Assembly: GCA_028281665.1 (NCBI GenBank)
Contig: JANQJK010000023.1
Span: forward strand, 62,001 to 126,000
Origin: Hyphococcus sp.
GTDB taxonomy: Bacteria > Pseudomonadota > Alphaproteobacteria > Caulobacterales > Parvularculaceae
Direction of reading: 5' to 3'
DNA: 64,000 nucleotides
The notes under the pieces are model-generated. The model saw only the letters and a list, made by a program, of their open reading frames with translations. It was not told the DNA's origin and made no database searches. Position 1 is the stretch's first letter, and each line of letters opens with the position of its first letter. A program made the translations under genes and the position numbers. This document shows positions 19,033-27,700 of the stretch, one piece after another.

Positions 19033-20079
19033 TCAGGACTTACGTCGCAGAACGATCGGGCCAGCGCCGCTGTCGTCAACTTCGATCGGTTGCACCACTT
19101 CCAGAACTTCCAGCATTTGCGGGATTTCCGAAGTGCGGAAGGCGGTCGTGAGCCTTAAGTCCTCAAGGTCGGACGAGGCGATGCGCAACGGACGTTCGGC
19201 GTACCGATTGACGTCGTCGACAATGACTTTCAGGCGTACATTGTCATAGGCGAGGCGGCCGTCGCGCCAGGCGCCTGGCTCGATATTCTCCAGCGGGGAG
19301 GCGGTCGGGACCGATTGCCGGCGTTCGACAGACACTTGCAATCCGGCGGTGAGCACTTGTTTTTGTGCTTGGCTGTCCGCCGTCGAAGTAAGAGCCTCGT
19401 CTTTCATCACTTCGACGACGCCTTCAAGCACCGCCACATGAACCTGACCAGCGCTGCGCTTGACGTCGAACTTCGTGCCGACGACGCGCACGACGGTATC
19501 GTCAGCTGCGACGTAGAAAGGGCGGCTCGCGTCTTTCGCAACGTCAAAGAAGGCCTCGCCGGTAAGGAGCGTGACGCGTCGGGCGTCGCCTGAAAACGCC
19601 GCAGCGATTTCCGATTTGGCGCCAAGGGTGACAATGGTCCCGTCTTCCAGCGTGATCTCTCGGATTTCTGCGATCGCCGTCGCGAAATCAGGCGTCAACG
19701 CAATCTGGTCGGGCGCGCGCAGGTTCGTCGCATTGATCGCCACCAATGCGAACATGGCGATGGTCGCTGCTGCGCCGCCGAAGGCATAAGCCGGTCTGGC
19801 GAAGGCCGCTTGCAGCCAAGCCATAGCGCGCTCGAAGATCGATGGTTCCGCCGCCGTCAGATCAGCTTTCCGCGCCACATAATCGAAATCGCGCCAGATC
19901 TGTTCGGCTTCCCGGAAGGCCGTGCGATGGGCCGTTGATTGCGCGATCCAGGCCTCAAACCCTTCTCGGGTCTCGGCGCTGAGATCGCCCGCGTGGAGGC
20001 GCACCAGCCATTCGCGCGCTTGGCCCGCGACATCCTCGCTGGTTTCGCTTCCCTTCGACATATGCCGTTCAGTGATCAT
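19033..20079 (-). CDS. FecR-type transmembrane sigma regulator (cargo A)
   Basis: This 348-residue anti-sigma/signal-transfer protein has an N-terminal cytoplasmic domain (VAGQAREWLVRLHAGDLSAETREGFEAW), one membrane segment near residue 100 (GGAAATIAMFALVAI) and a periplasmic FecR domain (LEDGTIVTLGAKSEIAAAF, LTGEAFFDVAKDASRPF). It should relay the state of the receptor's STN domain to the ECF factor. The ATG overlaps the sigma stop by four bases (ATGA), which supports the longer start over the internal MSKGSE. Confidence 0.93.
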   Translation of the reverse strand: MITERHMSKGSETSEDVAGQAREWLVRLHAGDLSAETREGFEAWIAQSTAHRTAFREAEQIWRDFDYVARKADLTAAEPSIFERAMAWLQAAFARPAYAFGGAAATIAMFALVAINATNLRAPDQIALTPDFATAIAEIREITLEDGTIVTLGAKSEIAAAFSGDARRVTLLTGEAFFDVAKDASRPFYVAADDTVVRVVGTKFDVKRSAGQVHVAVLEGVVEVMKDEALTSTADSQAQKQVLTAGLQVSVERRQSVPTASPLENIEPGAWRDGRLAYDNVRLKVIVDDVNRYAERPLRIASSDLEDLRLTTAFRTSEIPQMLEVLEVVQPIEVDDSGAGPIVLRRKS

Positions 20080-20681
20080 CCGCCGCGTTGCTTCTTTCGT
20101 CCGCGCTCGACCGCCTCACCGAGCGCTTCGATCGCCATGGTCATCTGTCGGCTGATATCGCCAGCCGACCAGCCCGTTTCGCGGGAAATCTCCGCATAAC
20201 TTTTGCCTTCAACCCGGTTCATGATCAGAACACGCTGTTGCTTTCGCGGCAGCTTTTGCGCCGCAGCGATCATCAATTCGAACCGGTCTTTCTCCACTAA
20301 GACGCGCTCAGGCGTGATCTCTTCCAATTTTGTTTCGCTGTCGTCAGCGAGAACCGCATCGATATAGGCCGCAGCGTTTTTCGCGCGCCGCTTGTGATCA
20401 AGCACGATGTTGCGCGCCGCCTTATAAACAAAAGCGCGCGGATTTTCGATGTTTTCGGGTGAGGGGAGGCTTGCATATTTGACAAAGGCCGCCTGGACCA
20501 CGTCTTCAGGGTCAGGCGGGCCGGGTCCAAACAGCTTGGCGATCCGCCCGCACATTTCTCTGAAATAGGCGCGATAAAGATCGTCCAGCAGACTTGTCGC
20601 AACGGTTGTATTCGCCGATGCGTTCGCGCCGCCGGATTTTGCGGTCGATTGCTTGACCGTCAGTTCACTCACGAAATCCAA
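20076..20681 (-). CDS. ECF sigma factor, FecI-like (cargo A)
   Basis: RNA polymerase sigma factor of about 201 residues. Sigma-2 is seen as LYRAYFREMCGRIAKLFGPGPPDPEDVVQAAFVKYA and sigma-4 as LPRKQQRVLIMNRVEGKSYAEISRETGWSAGDISRQM. It presumably drives the downstream receptor and peptidase genes when released by FecR. The start is TTG with GGAGG close upstream; GTG nine bases in is the alternative. It is divergent from the isochorismatase-fold gene, with a 387-base gap. Confidence 0.93.
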   Translation of the reverse strand: MDFVSELTVKQSTAKSGGANASANTTVATSLLDDLYRAYFREMCGRIAKLFGPGPPDPEDVVQAAFVKYASLPSPENIENPRAFVYKAARNIVLDHKRRAKNAAAYIDAVLADDSETKLEEITPERVLVEKDRFELMIAAAQKLPRKQQRVLIMNRVEGKSYAEISRETGWSAGDISRQMTMAIEALGEAVERGRKKQRGG

Positions 20682-21068
20682 TGTCCTCCCAATGGCTTAG
20701 GGTAAGACCGATCACTTCGCTTATGCAAGATCAGGTCCGGCGCGCGGGCCTGGAAAGTCGCGCACTGCGCTTATTCGGACACAAACAAGCGAACCGTCGA
20801 CGGGCTTGAATGTCGATGGTGCCTAACAGCAGTTCAAAAAAGTAAACGCGGTCGTTTAATCGGCCGTCCGTTCAAACCGTCTGGATGTTGGAACGCCTAA
20901 GCGCGTCGCACGTCATATGAGGCGCAGGAACGCGACAGACGCTTCGACGCAACAATTGCCGGTGTCAAATGCAGCGAGCGATTATAGGCCGGCATAATCG
21001 ATCGATTGCGTCGCAACTATCGACGGTGTTCAAGAATGAGCGGTTCTGAAATTGAGGCTTAGGCGGAC
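20682..21068. other. Divergent intergenic region of cargo A
   Basis: 387 bases between the sigma gene (leftward) and the isochorismatase-fold gene (rightward). It should hold both promoters. I see no gene, no clear hairpin and no convincing sigma-70 boxes. Confidence 0.5.
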
Positions 21069-21623
21069 ATGACCAGCGATCCTGAAAGCGAGCCATTGCT
21101 GACGCCTGCGAATTCAGCGCTCGTCTTCATTTGTCCGCAGGCGAAGTTTGCGTCGTCTTTGAACTCTGCCGAGCGGACCGAACTATTTAACCATCTCCTT
21201 GAAATCGCGACGGAGGCACAGTCACTGTCTATCCCCGTGCTGTCCTTTGTCGAATCAACGATGGCGGACCGCAATGCGCTAGACAGCCGACTGCGCGACG
21301 TTATCGACGACCAGGCGGTTCATTTTTCCAGCGCCGCCCATCCGTGGCGCGACGAGGCGTTTGTCGAAAAGCTTAATGAATTCGGTCGACGCCGTTTAAT
21401 CGTCGGCGGATTAACGACCGAAGGCCCGGTTTCATTTGCTGTCTTGAGCGCGCTCGCAGACGGCTTCGCAGTTTATGTGCTGACCGACGGCTGCGCTGGT
21501 GTTTCTGCGTCCGATCATGAAATAGCCCTGGCGCGTATGGCGCAAGCGGGCGCCGTACTCGTATCAACTGCAGGCGTTCGCCATGAATGGGGGGCGGCCG
21601 GCAAGGGCGACGCCGTGACCTGA
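21069..21623 (+). CDS. Isochorismatase-fold protein, apparently inactive (cargo A)
   Basis: 184 residues with the isochorismatase/cysteine-hydrolase layout: ALVFICPQ, then HPWRDEAFVEKL, RRRLIVGGLTTEGPVSF, ALADGFAVYVLTDG and ARMAQAGAVLVS. In active family members the first motif carries Asp, a Lys precedes the W segment and the TE-x-C-V motif carries the nucleophilic Cys. Here these positions read C, no Lys and P, so the usual hydrolase chemistry should be absent. A homologous but shorter protein sits in the same divergent position beside the second sigma factor (36334-36780). This suggests a binding or regulatory role in the receptor system. Function unknown. Confidence 0.75.
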   Translation: MTSDPESEPLLTPANSALVFICPQAKFASSLNSAERTELFNHLLEIATEAQSLSIPVLSFVESTMADRNALDSRLRDVIDDQAVHFSSAAHPWRDEAFVEKLNEFGRRRLIVGGLTTEGPVSFAVLSALADGFAVYVLTDGCAGVSASDHEIALARMAQAGAVLVSTAGVRHEWGAAGKGDAVT

Positions 21624-21707
21624 TCAGAACGAAATCCAGTTGGCGCATCCCTTCGGCGCCTGGCCCCGCGCGGCCTTCGCCCTCTGAGGCGCGCGGGCGG
21701 TCTCTGA

Positions 21708-21736
21708 CCCCGGGCGCGAGAGCGTCGGGGGTTTTT
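21708..21736 (+). terminator. Probable intrinsic terminator after isochorismatase-fold gene
   Basis: The stem ccccg...cgggg with extra pairing inside is followed by gttttt. It lies 85 bases after the stop at 21623 and just before the end of the convergent Cap15-like gene. Confidence 0.5.
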
Positions 21737-21744
21737 CGCATTTG

Positions 21745-22350
21745 TCATTGTCTTTCTACGGATATATCCCCAGTAGTCTTTCGTGCTGTGTAATACTGTC
21801 CGGTAAGTTTGTCGGGATCGCCGTCGTAATCGAGCTCAAGAAACGCAACGCCTTCATGAGGCGCGCTTCTATGTCGGAACTTGGCCTGCGGTTCGTTCGC
21901 GTAACTATACCAGAGCCGGAAGCGGCGGGTTTCATAAAACGGTTCAAGAAATGTACGCGTCGAGTGCGATGTCGACTCGCCAGTCGTCATGGCGACATGC
22001 GTGGCGAAGAGGGTTTGACGAATCTTGAACTCGACCGGAATTGCCGGCGCGGTTGTCCCCGTATCAGGATTGATCCAAGTCGATTGGAGCTCCCCGCGCC
22101 ATACGCCGTTCAAGTCGGGAAAGGTCCGCAATCCGATCGCTGGGTGCGCTGACCAGACTCGTCGCCATGTGTGATCAAGAACGATGACGCCGGCAGCCGA
22201 CAGCACGCCGACCGATAGCATTATTGTTTTCAATGCGCCCGGACTATCGCCGGACACAAGCGACCATAGCGCGTCAATACTCCATGCAACAGCGACGCCC
22301 GCGGCGACCACCAGCGTCAAGCGCAATTTTTGCGGAAGCAGCGCCCACAT
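21745..22350 (-). CDS. Cap15-like CBASS effector (two TM helices plus beta-barrel)
   Basis: A 201-residue protein with two N-terminal membrane helices (LTLVVAAGVAVAWSIDALW and TIMLSVGVLSAAGVIVL) and a beta-rich domain (FPDLNGVWRGELQS..., ending LTGQYYTARKTTGDISV). This is the plan of Cap15 effectors, whose barrel binds a cyclic nucleotide and whose helices then disrupt the inner membrane. Its ATG overlaps the stop of the CD-NTase by one base (TAATG), so the pair is translationally coupled. No Cap2/Cap3-like accessory gene follows, so it is a minimal type I CBASS. Confidence 0.82.
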   Translation of the reverse strand: MWALLPQKLRLTLVVAAGVAVAWSIDALWSLVSGDSPGALKTIMLSVGVLSAAGVIVLDHTWRRVWSAHPAIGLRTFPDLNGVWRGELQSTWINPDTGTTAPAIPVEFKIRQTLFATHVAMTTGESTSHSTRTFLEPFYETRRFRLWYSYANEPQAKFRHRSAPHEGVAFLELDYDGDPDKLTGQYYTARKTTGDISVERQ

Positions 22351-23417
22351 TAGGCGTCGCCAAGATGGAAAAGCGCCGCATCAAGAAAACGCGCCGCCGT
22401 TTCAAGCCGCCAGGGCTGGCTCGCTGCGAAGAGCGGTTTGATAGCGTTAATTTCGGTCAGCCCTGCGGCTGCCAGCGGCGCATTGACAAGTTCGCGCATG
22501 CGCCTCGTGACTCGACGGACACGGTCATAGGCGTCATCGTTCTCGACGAGAAAATACTGATCCTCAACTGCGTAGACGAGACATTCGATGAAGAAGGAAG
22601 GGATATCGGCTGTAAATATACCGCGTGCCGCCATGTCGGCGCGTAGGCGTTTGACGATCCGCACGACTTTTTTGAAGCGCCGTGCAGTTCGCAGATTTTT
22701 GGTTTTACCGTTCGCGTGATGCTGTTCGGGAAAGTTGAACGTCCAACGTCCGTCGCCGCCGAGAATCGCGACGCCTTCCGAAACGTCGTAACGCCGAAAA
22801 TAATCATTCCACCGGACCTTATTATATTGCACCATGGGAACAACATCGACTTCCGCGCGGCTGCCGGTAATGCCCTTGACTCGGATCGCCTTATTGCCGG
22901 CGTCAATCTTTAGATATCCAAACGCATCGCCTAAAGTCGTCGTCAGGGCTGAACGCATGACGCCAAAAACCTGCGGGTAAGTCTTTCCGCTCGATTGATA
23001 CCCGAGATATTCGCGGGCGGCCGACTGCACGACATTCGGATCGTATTCGACATAGACTGCAGGATAGACGACGCGCAGATCGATATCGGCGTCGATGCGC
23101 ACATTGGTGTTGTTGTGATAAGACCCTTGCGGGCTTACCTGTACGTTTTCGTCTGTAAGCCAATCATTTCGCGCGATGGCGACCCGAACATTTCGTTCGG
23201 CGCGCTCAATCGTGCCTTCCTCGCTGACGCTGGCTGGTTTTTCCCAATGGGCGAAACGCTTGTTCCATTCACTGCGCCGGCGATAGGCTTCGCTGAAGAT
23301 CCCGAGGCCATTGTTGGGCGGCGGGATAAGATTGTCGAAAATGCCCCGGCCCGCGGATGGCGCGCCGCCAAGGAGAATATCGGCCGCCGACAGCGGCTTT
23401 TTGGAGTAATCGGTCAT
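22350..23417 (-). CDS. CBASS CD-NTase (cGAS/DncV-like nucleotidyltransferase)
   Basis: A 355-residue nucleotidyltransferase with the signature GSYHNNTNVRIDADIDLRV (GS followed by DxD) and a third acidic residue in AEVDVVPMV. It is expected to make a cyclic oligonucleotide on phage infection, which the adjacent Cap15-like protein senses. The ORF track runs back to 23825, but the start is placed at the ATG of MTDYSKKPLSAAD, which has a GAAAGAGAT ribosome site. The clade and product cannot be told by eye. Confidence 0.9.
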   Translation of the reverse strand: MTDYSKKPLSAADILLGGAPSAGRGIFDNLIPPPNNGLGIFSEAYRRRSEWNKRFAHWEKPASVSEEGTIERAERNVRVAIARNDWLTDENVQVSPQGSYHNNTNVRIDADIDLRVVYPAVYVEYDPNVVQSAAREYLGYQSSGKTYPQVFGVMRSALTTTLGDAFGYLKIDAGNKAIRVKGITGSRAEVDVVPMVQYNKVRWNDYFRRYDVSEGVAILGGDGRWTFNFPEQHHANGKTKNLRTARRFKKVVRIVKRLRADMAARGIFTADIPSFFIECLVYAVEDQYFLVENDDAYDRVRRVTRRMRELVNAPLAAAGLTEINAIKPLFAASQPWRLETAARFLDAALFHLGDA

Positions 23418-23515
23418 AATATCTCTTTCGCTTGCGGTATTCAGGCCAAATAGGTATTCGGGGGCCGTGCTACAATATCTAGGGGCCGGACCCATTTTCC
23501 CACACAATCCTGCTC

Positions 23516-23556
23516 TTGAATGTTGCCATTTGTCGTTATATATGTCGCCATATGGC
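23516..23556 (+). promoter_or_regulatory. Candidate promoter and operator of RES-Xre operon
   Basis: TTGAAT and TATATG are spaced by 17 bases, followed by the perfect palindrome gccatatggc (23547-23556) just before the ribosome site AGGAG of the antitoxin. Such placement suits autoregulation by the Xre-type antitoxin. The same 150-base gap must also contain the leftward CBASS promoter. Confidence 0.45.
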
Positions 23557-23567
23557 AGGAGATAAAT

Positions 23568-23984
23568 ATGAGCACGCCAGTAGTCATTGAACGGCCCGCG
23601 TCTGACCTTAGCGCCCGCGATCCGGACCGGGTCGCCAGCGTGGCGATCAAGGCCTTTGCGCGCATTGTGGAGGCTTGGGAATTGAAGAACGAGACCGCCG
23701 CGGCGTTGATCGGAGCGAGCGCGCGCACTTGGGCGCGCATGAAAAAAGAGGATTGGACCGGGCGCTTGTCGAAAGATCAGTTGCTGCGGGTGAGCGCGCT
23801 TTCGGGACTCTATAAAGCCCTGCATCTTTATTTTTCAGACACGCTCGCCGACCGCTGGGTCGGACTTGATAATAAAGGCCCGCTTTTCGGCGGACGCTCG
23901 CCCCTCGAAATGATGGAAGAGGGCGGGCTTCCGGCGATGATGGAGACCCGCGATTATGTGGACGCGCTGAGAGGCGGAGCGTGA
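23568..23984 (+). CDS. Xre/MbcA/ParS-family antitoxin
   Basis: This 138-residue antitoxin has an N-terminal helix-turn-helix-like part (AAALIGASARTWARMKK) and a C-terminal toxin-binding part typical of the family (LYKALHLYFSDTLADRWVGLDNKGPLFGGRSPLEMMEEGG). It should bind and silence the RES toxin encoded next and repress the operon. The ATG at 23568 is chosen for its AGGAG site; the track's upstream start extends into the promoter. It overlaps the toxin gene by four bases (GTGA). Confidence 0.9.
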   Translation: MSTPVVIERPASDLSARDPDRVASVAIKAFARIVEAWELKNETAAALIGASARTWARMKKEDWTGRLSKDQLLRVSALSGLYKALHLYFSDTLADRWVGLDNKGPLFGGRSPLEMMEEGGLPAMMETRDYVDALRGGA

Positions 23985-24676
23985 CGGCGCCGGAACTGGC
24001 ACCGGTTTCCCTAATCGAGAAATCCGACACGGTGCGGCTCATCCCGACGGCCTATTACAAGCCGCCGGTGTTAAAGGCGCTGATTGAAGATGACGACGAC
24101 TTGGAAATCCTCGAAGAGATCGAAGGGTTAACTAATCGACGTCTGCGAGCGCAGGCGCGAGGGCTGTCAGGCATGGACGCGCGTGAGTTCGTTTTCGGCG
24201 TGTGGGGTGAAACGCACGTCAATGCGGCGTTCGCTTATACGCGCGCCGAAGGCAATCGTTTTAACGACGCAAGCCGCGGCGCTTGGTATTGCGCATTTGA
24301 CGACTTAACAGCGATTGAGGAAGTCGGATTTCATAAATCGCGGGAACTCGCACGGATCGATTTTTTCGAAGAAAAATGCGTCTATCAAGCGCTGCTCGCT
24401 GGTTTCATTGGCGAGTTTCATGACGTTCGCAACGTTGATCCGGTGCCGGACTTTCTCGCCAAAGACACAGAAGTCGCTTACCCCGCGGGTCAAGCCTTCG
24501 CCGCGGAATTGCGCAGCGCCGGCGCGCGGGGACTTGTCTATCCGTCTGCGCGGCGCGAAGGCGGAACTTGTCTCGTCGCATTTCATCCCGGTCTTGTACA
24601 GAATGTGCGGCCAGGGGCCCGGTGGAAACTCACTTGGGACGGAACGCCCGAATATGCGGTGACGACGGATCCGTGA
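23981..24676 (+). CDS. RES-domain toxin (NAD+-depleting family)
   Basis: This 231-residue RES-family protein has an ART-like fold; characterised members degrade NAD+. Family-like features are the N-terminal RLIPTAYYKPPVL, NRFNDASRGAWYCA with the arginine/tyrosine region, a central acidic position and RSAGARGLVYPSARREGGTCLV (the Ser motif). The start is GTG, overlapping the antitoxin stop. It is followed after 46 bases by the STAND NTPase gene, so the three may be co-transcribed as a defence operon. Confidence 0.88.
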   Translation: MTAPELAPVSLIEKSDTVRLIPTAYYKPPVLKALIEDDDDLEILEEIEGLTNRRLRAQARGLSGMDAREFVFGVWGETHVNAAFAYTRAEGNRFNDASRGAWYCAFDDLTAIEEVGFHKSRELARIDFFEEKCVYQALLAGFIGEFHDVRNVDPVPDFLAKDTEVAYPAGQAFAAELRSAGARGLVYPSARREGGTCLVAFHPGLVQNVRPGARWKLTWDGTPEYAVTTDP

Positions 24677-24722
24677 ACCGGCTCAACAAAAGCGGGATCT
24701 GCCGCATGAATTGAATAATGTG

Positions 24723-27700
24723 ATGTCGAAAATTGAAGATGAAAATTTGGCGCGCGAATTGCGCGAAAAGATCGCAGCGATAGCGGCGACTGGCGCCAAT
24801 GGCTTTGAGGGACTTATCCGCGACGCCTATTATGAAGCAACCGGTGTCCGTCTGCGCCTTCTCAAGTCCGGGCAGCAACAAGGCGCGGACGCGATAGCCG
24901 TTGAAGACAAAAAATCAATATATGCAGCGATTGAGGCGAAACGATACGGTCAAGGCTCCGAATTGTCGCTCGATCATCTCCGTTCAAAACTTGAAAGCGC
25001 GATTGCGCGCCGCGGAAATCCTGTTGAGCTTTGGATATTGGCGGCGAGTCGAGAAGTCAGCGGTGACGACGCAGAAGATTTGATGTCCCTCGGCGCACAA
25101 CGCGGCGTCGCTGTTTTAATCTTGGATTGGGGTGCGGAGGGGGACTTATTGGCGCCGCTTCCCCTCCTTCTTGCGTTAGCGCCGAAAGTTGTTTCCAGCC
25201 GGTTTGATTCTGGTTTCGCGTCGCGCCTTGCGTCGGTGCGGCGCTATCCGGACTTTGACGATCGCGCCGCCGCCCTGAAGCAACGCCTGACGGGCGGCGA
25301 TCTCGGTCTCGTCTATACGGCCGATGTGCTTCATACGGCCTTGGAGAAGGCAATGATGTCTCGGTCCGCTGCGCTCCAGGCGTTTGGGTCGAGCGCAAAT
25401 CTTAAGGACAATAGCAGAATACGGATAAGCCGTCCGTCCATTAGCAAGCGCATCGACGCATGGTGGGAGCACAATGACGCGCCTGTCGGGGTTTGCTTGG
25501 GCGAGGCAGGATACGGAAAGAGCTGGTCGGCTCTCGACTGGATACTCAGCAAACAAGAAAGTGATCAGCGTTCCTTCGTCGCCTGGCTCGCGGCGCGAGA
25601 CCTTAACGGGAAAAGCGTAGCGGATGCAGTGGCCCAAAGCTTGGTCCAATGGCTTCCGGAATTGCGCCGCGATAAAGTATTTTGGCGCCAACGTGTTGAG
25701 CGGTGGCGCGCCGCAGCGAAGAGCGCGGTAGAGACGCTCGACGCCACGGCAGTTCCAGCGCTGACATTGGTCTTGGATGGAGTGAATGAGGGAGACCGAC
25801 AACAAGAGGTCCTGAATGTCCTGCTTAATGCGGTTTCTGACGACTGGAAGGGCGTCGTCAAAATCCTCATCACCGAACGCACGCCGCACTGGCGAGAGGT
25901 ATTCAACGAAGGAAAGGGGTTATCGGCGCACCCTTTCTCCGTCGATGTGGGTCCGTTTAGCGCACATGAGCTAGAAACGTTGCTGTCCGCCCATGAACGC
26001 CGCCTTTCGGATTTTCCGCAATCGGTTCGCGACCTCCTCTGCGTGCCGCGATGGTTCGAGGTCGCGTCCACCCTTTTCGGCGAAAAGATCGACTGGGCGG
26101 CGATGACCCCTGACGGTTTGATGTTTCATTATTGGGCTGTTCGGCTTCGCGACCGCGGCGCCATTTCAGATGTAAGCGCAGACCGATTTCGCAATTTTAT
26201 TGTTAGCCTCGGCCGGACGTTAAAAGCGTCGGACGGCGGTGCAGTATACGGAAGAGATAGTCTTTTGGCGCGTCTTTCCGGGTCGAGCGGTCGCGCGCAG
26301 GAGGAATTCCAGTCAGCGATCGACGATATCGTCGACGGGCATTGGTTTGAAGAGGATCAGTTGGACGCCTTAAGGTTGACGTCTCTTGCGTCACTATTCG
26401 CCATCGGATTGGCGCAACTCGATGATTTGAAACGCTTTGAGACCGACGAAGAAATAGACGAAGCGCTGAGCGCTTTTCTGGGTCCTATCGAAGAGCTTGA
26501 CGAAGGCGTCTCGATTCTAAAGTCGACCGCCGTCCTCGCCTTTTGTGATCACGCCTGCCCGGTTTCTGTTCGCCAAGCGCTCATTCGTCGCTGGAGTCTC
26601 GCCAGAAATTTCAATTCATCAGACTACGAACTCTTTTGGCGGATGGGAATAGAAGCGCCGCAGGCCCATCTTAGGGCAGCAAAAGACGTTTGGATCGCGC
26701 AAACCGGGTCAAGCTTTGTTGACCACCTCTGGGTCGGCGCACTGGCGTCGCTCGCCCAAGAAGGCGGCCAGCGCGACGCTGTCGTAACTTTTCTGACCGA
26801 TGAAATGCGTGTTTATTGGCACGATTCCCATGAAGGGCTCTTCATCGGTTACCATCCCTCGGAAGAGGACGTGGCGGCGCGCACCGTTGAAACGAAGCAA
26901 AAGCTCGCCGAAATCGAGAGGATTGCGGAAGGGGCGGGGCAAGGTCTTCAGTTCAGAGATAATGGCGCTGGGGCCAGTTGGCTGCATTACCGGCTATTCG
27001 CGGTCGCTTCTCACTTGCCGCGCGCAGCTCTAGGACCATTCTTTCGCGCATGGGCTGTATCAAGGGCGGTTATTGGCGGCAGTCACGATTTTGATCTGTT
27101 ATGCTGGTTGCTTCGGGAGAACAGGGTTGATCCGCTGGAAACCGATGAAATGGTCATCGAAACCGCCCGTTTCGTGCGGGCGCTTGGGCATGACCTATTT
27201 GAGGCCCCGTCAGAAAACCTGCTGACTGCCCTTGCTACGCCGACGGCCAACGCGGTCCTTGCCGAATGGGGCACGGAACCCAAAGTGGGACGGTGGTACG
27301 GCCACGAAAATGCAGTGACGGTGATTGACAATGAAATCCGCCGACGACGCGGTGATGATTGCGTTGATCCGAAGATATTCGACATCGCCGCCTTGGCGTT
27401 TGACCCGTCCTTGGCATTGGACCGCGATCTAGAACCACTATTGGATGAAGCGCCTGAAGACTTGGCTCCCGATGCGCTCGGGAACGGTCGTTTTACGACA
27501 GCAGCCGATATAGAGCGAGAACGATCGGGGCCGGCGTGGGCGCGATGGCGTTCCGCATGGTTTGCCGATCTGCATCGAACATATGTGAATTCCGCGCCGG
27601 ACCGAACCGGAGAGGCTCAACGCGGCGTCTCTTTCGATATTCACGAGCTTGTTGTGCTTTTGTCTGAGAATACCAAAGATCGATTGGCGAACATGTTGCC

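Noticed and set aside
9753-21623. Complete lasso-peptide biosynthesis cluster
   Set aside because: Only isopeptidase-like, receptor and regulator genes are present; no asparagine-synthetase-like cyclase or transglutaminase-like protease occurs in the ORF track.
23418-23825. N-terminal extension of the CD-NTase in the ORF track
   Set aside because: Runs through the divergent promoter and antitoxin gene; the ATG at 23417 with a ribosome site gives the normal family start.
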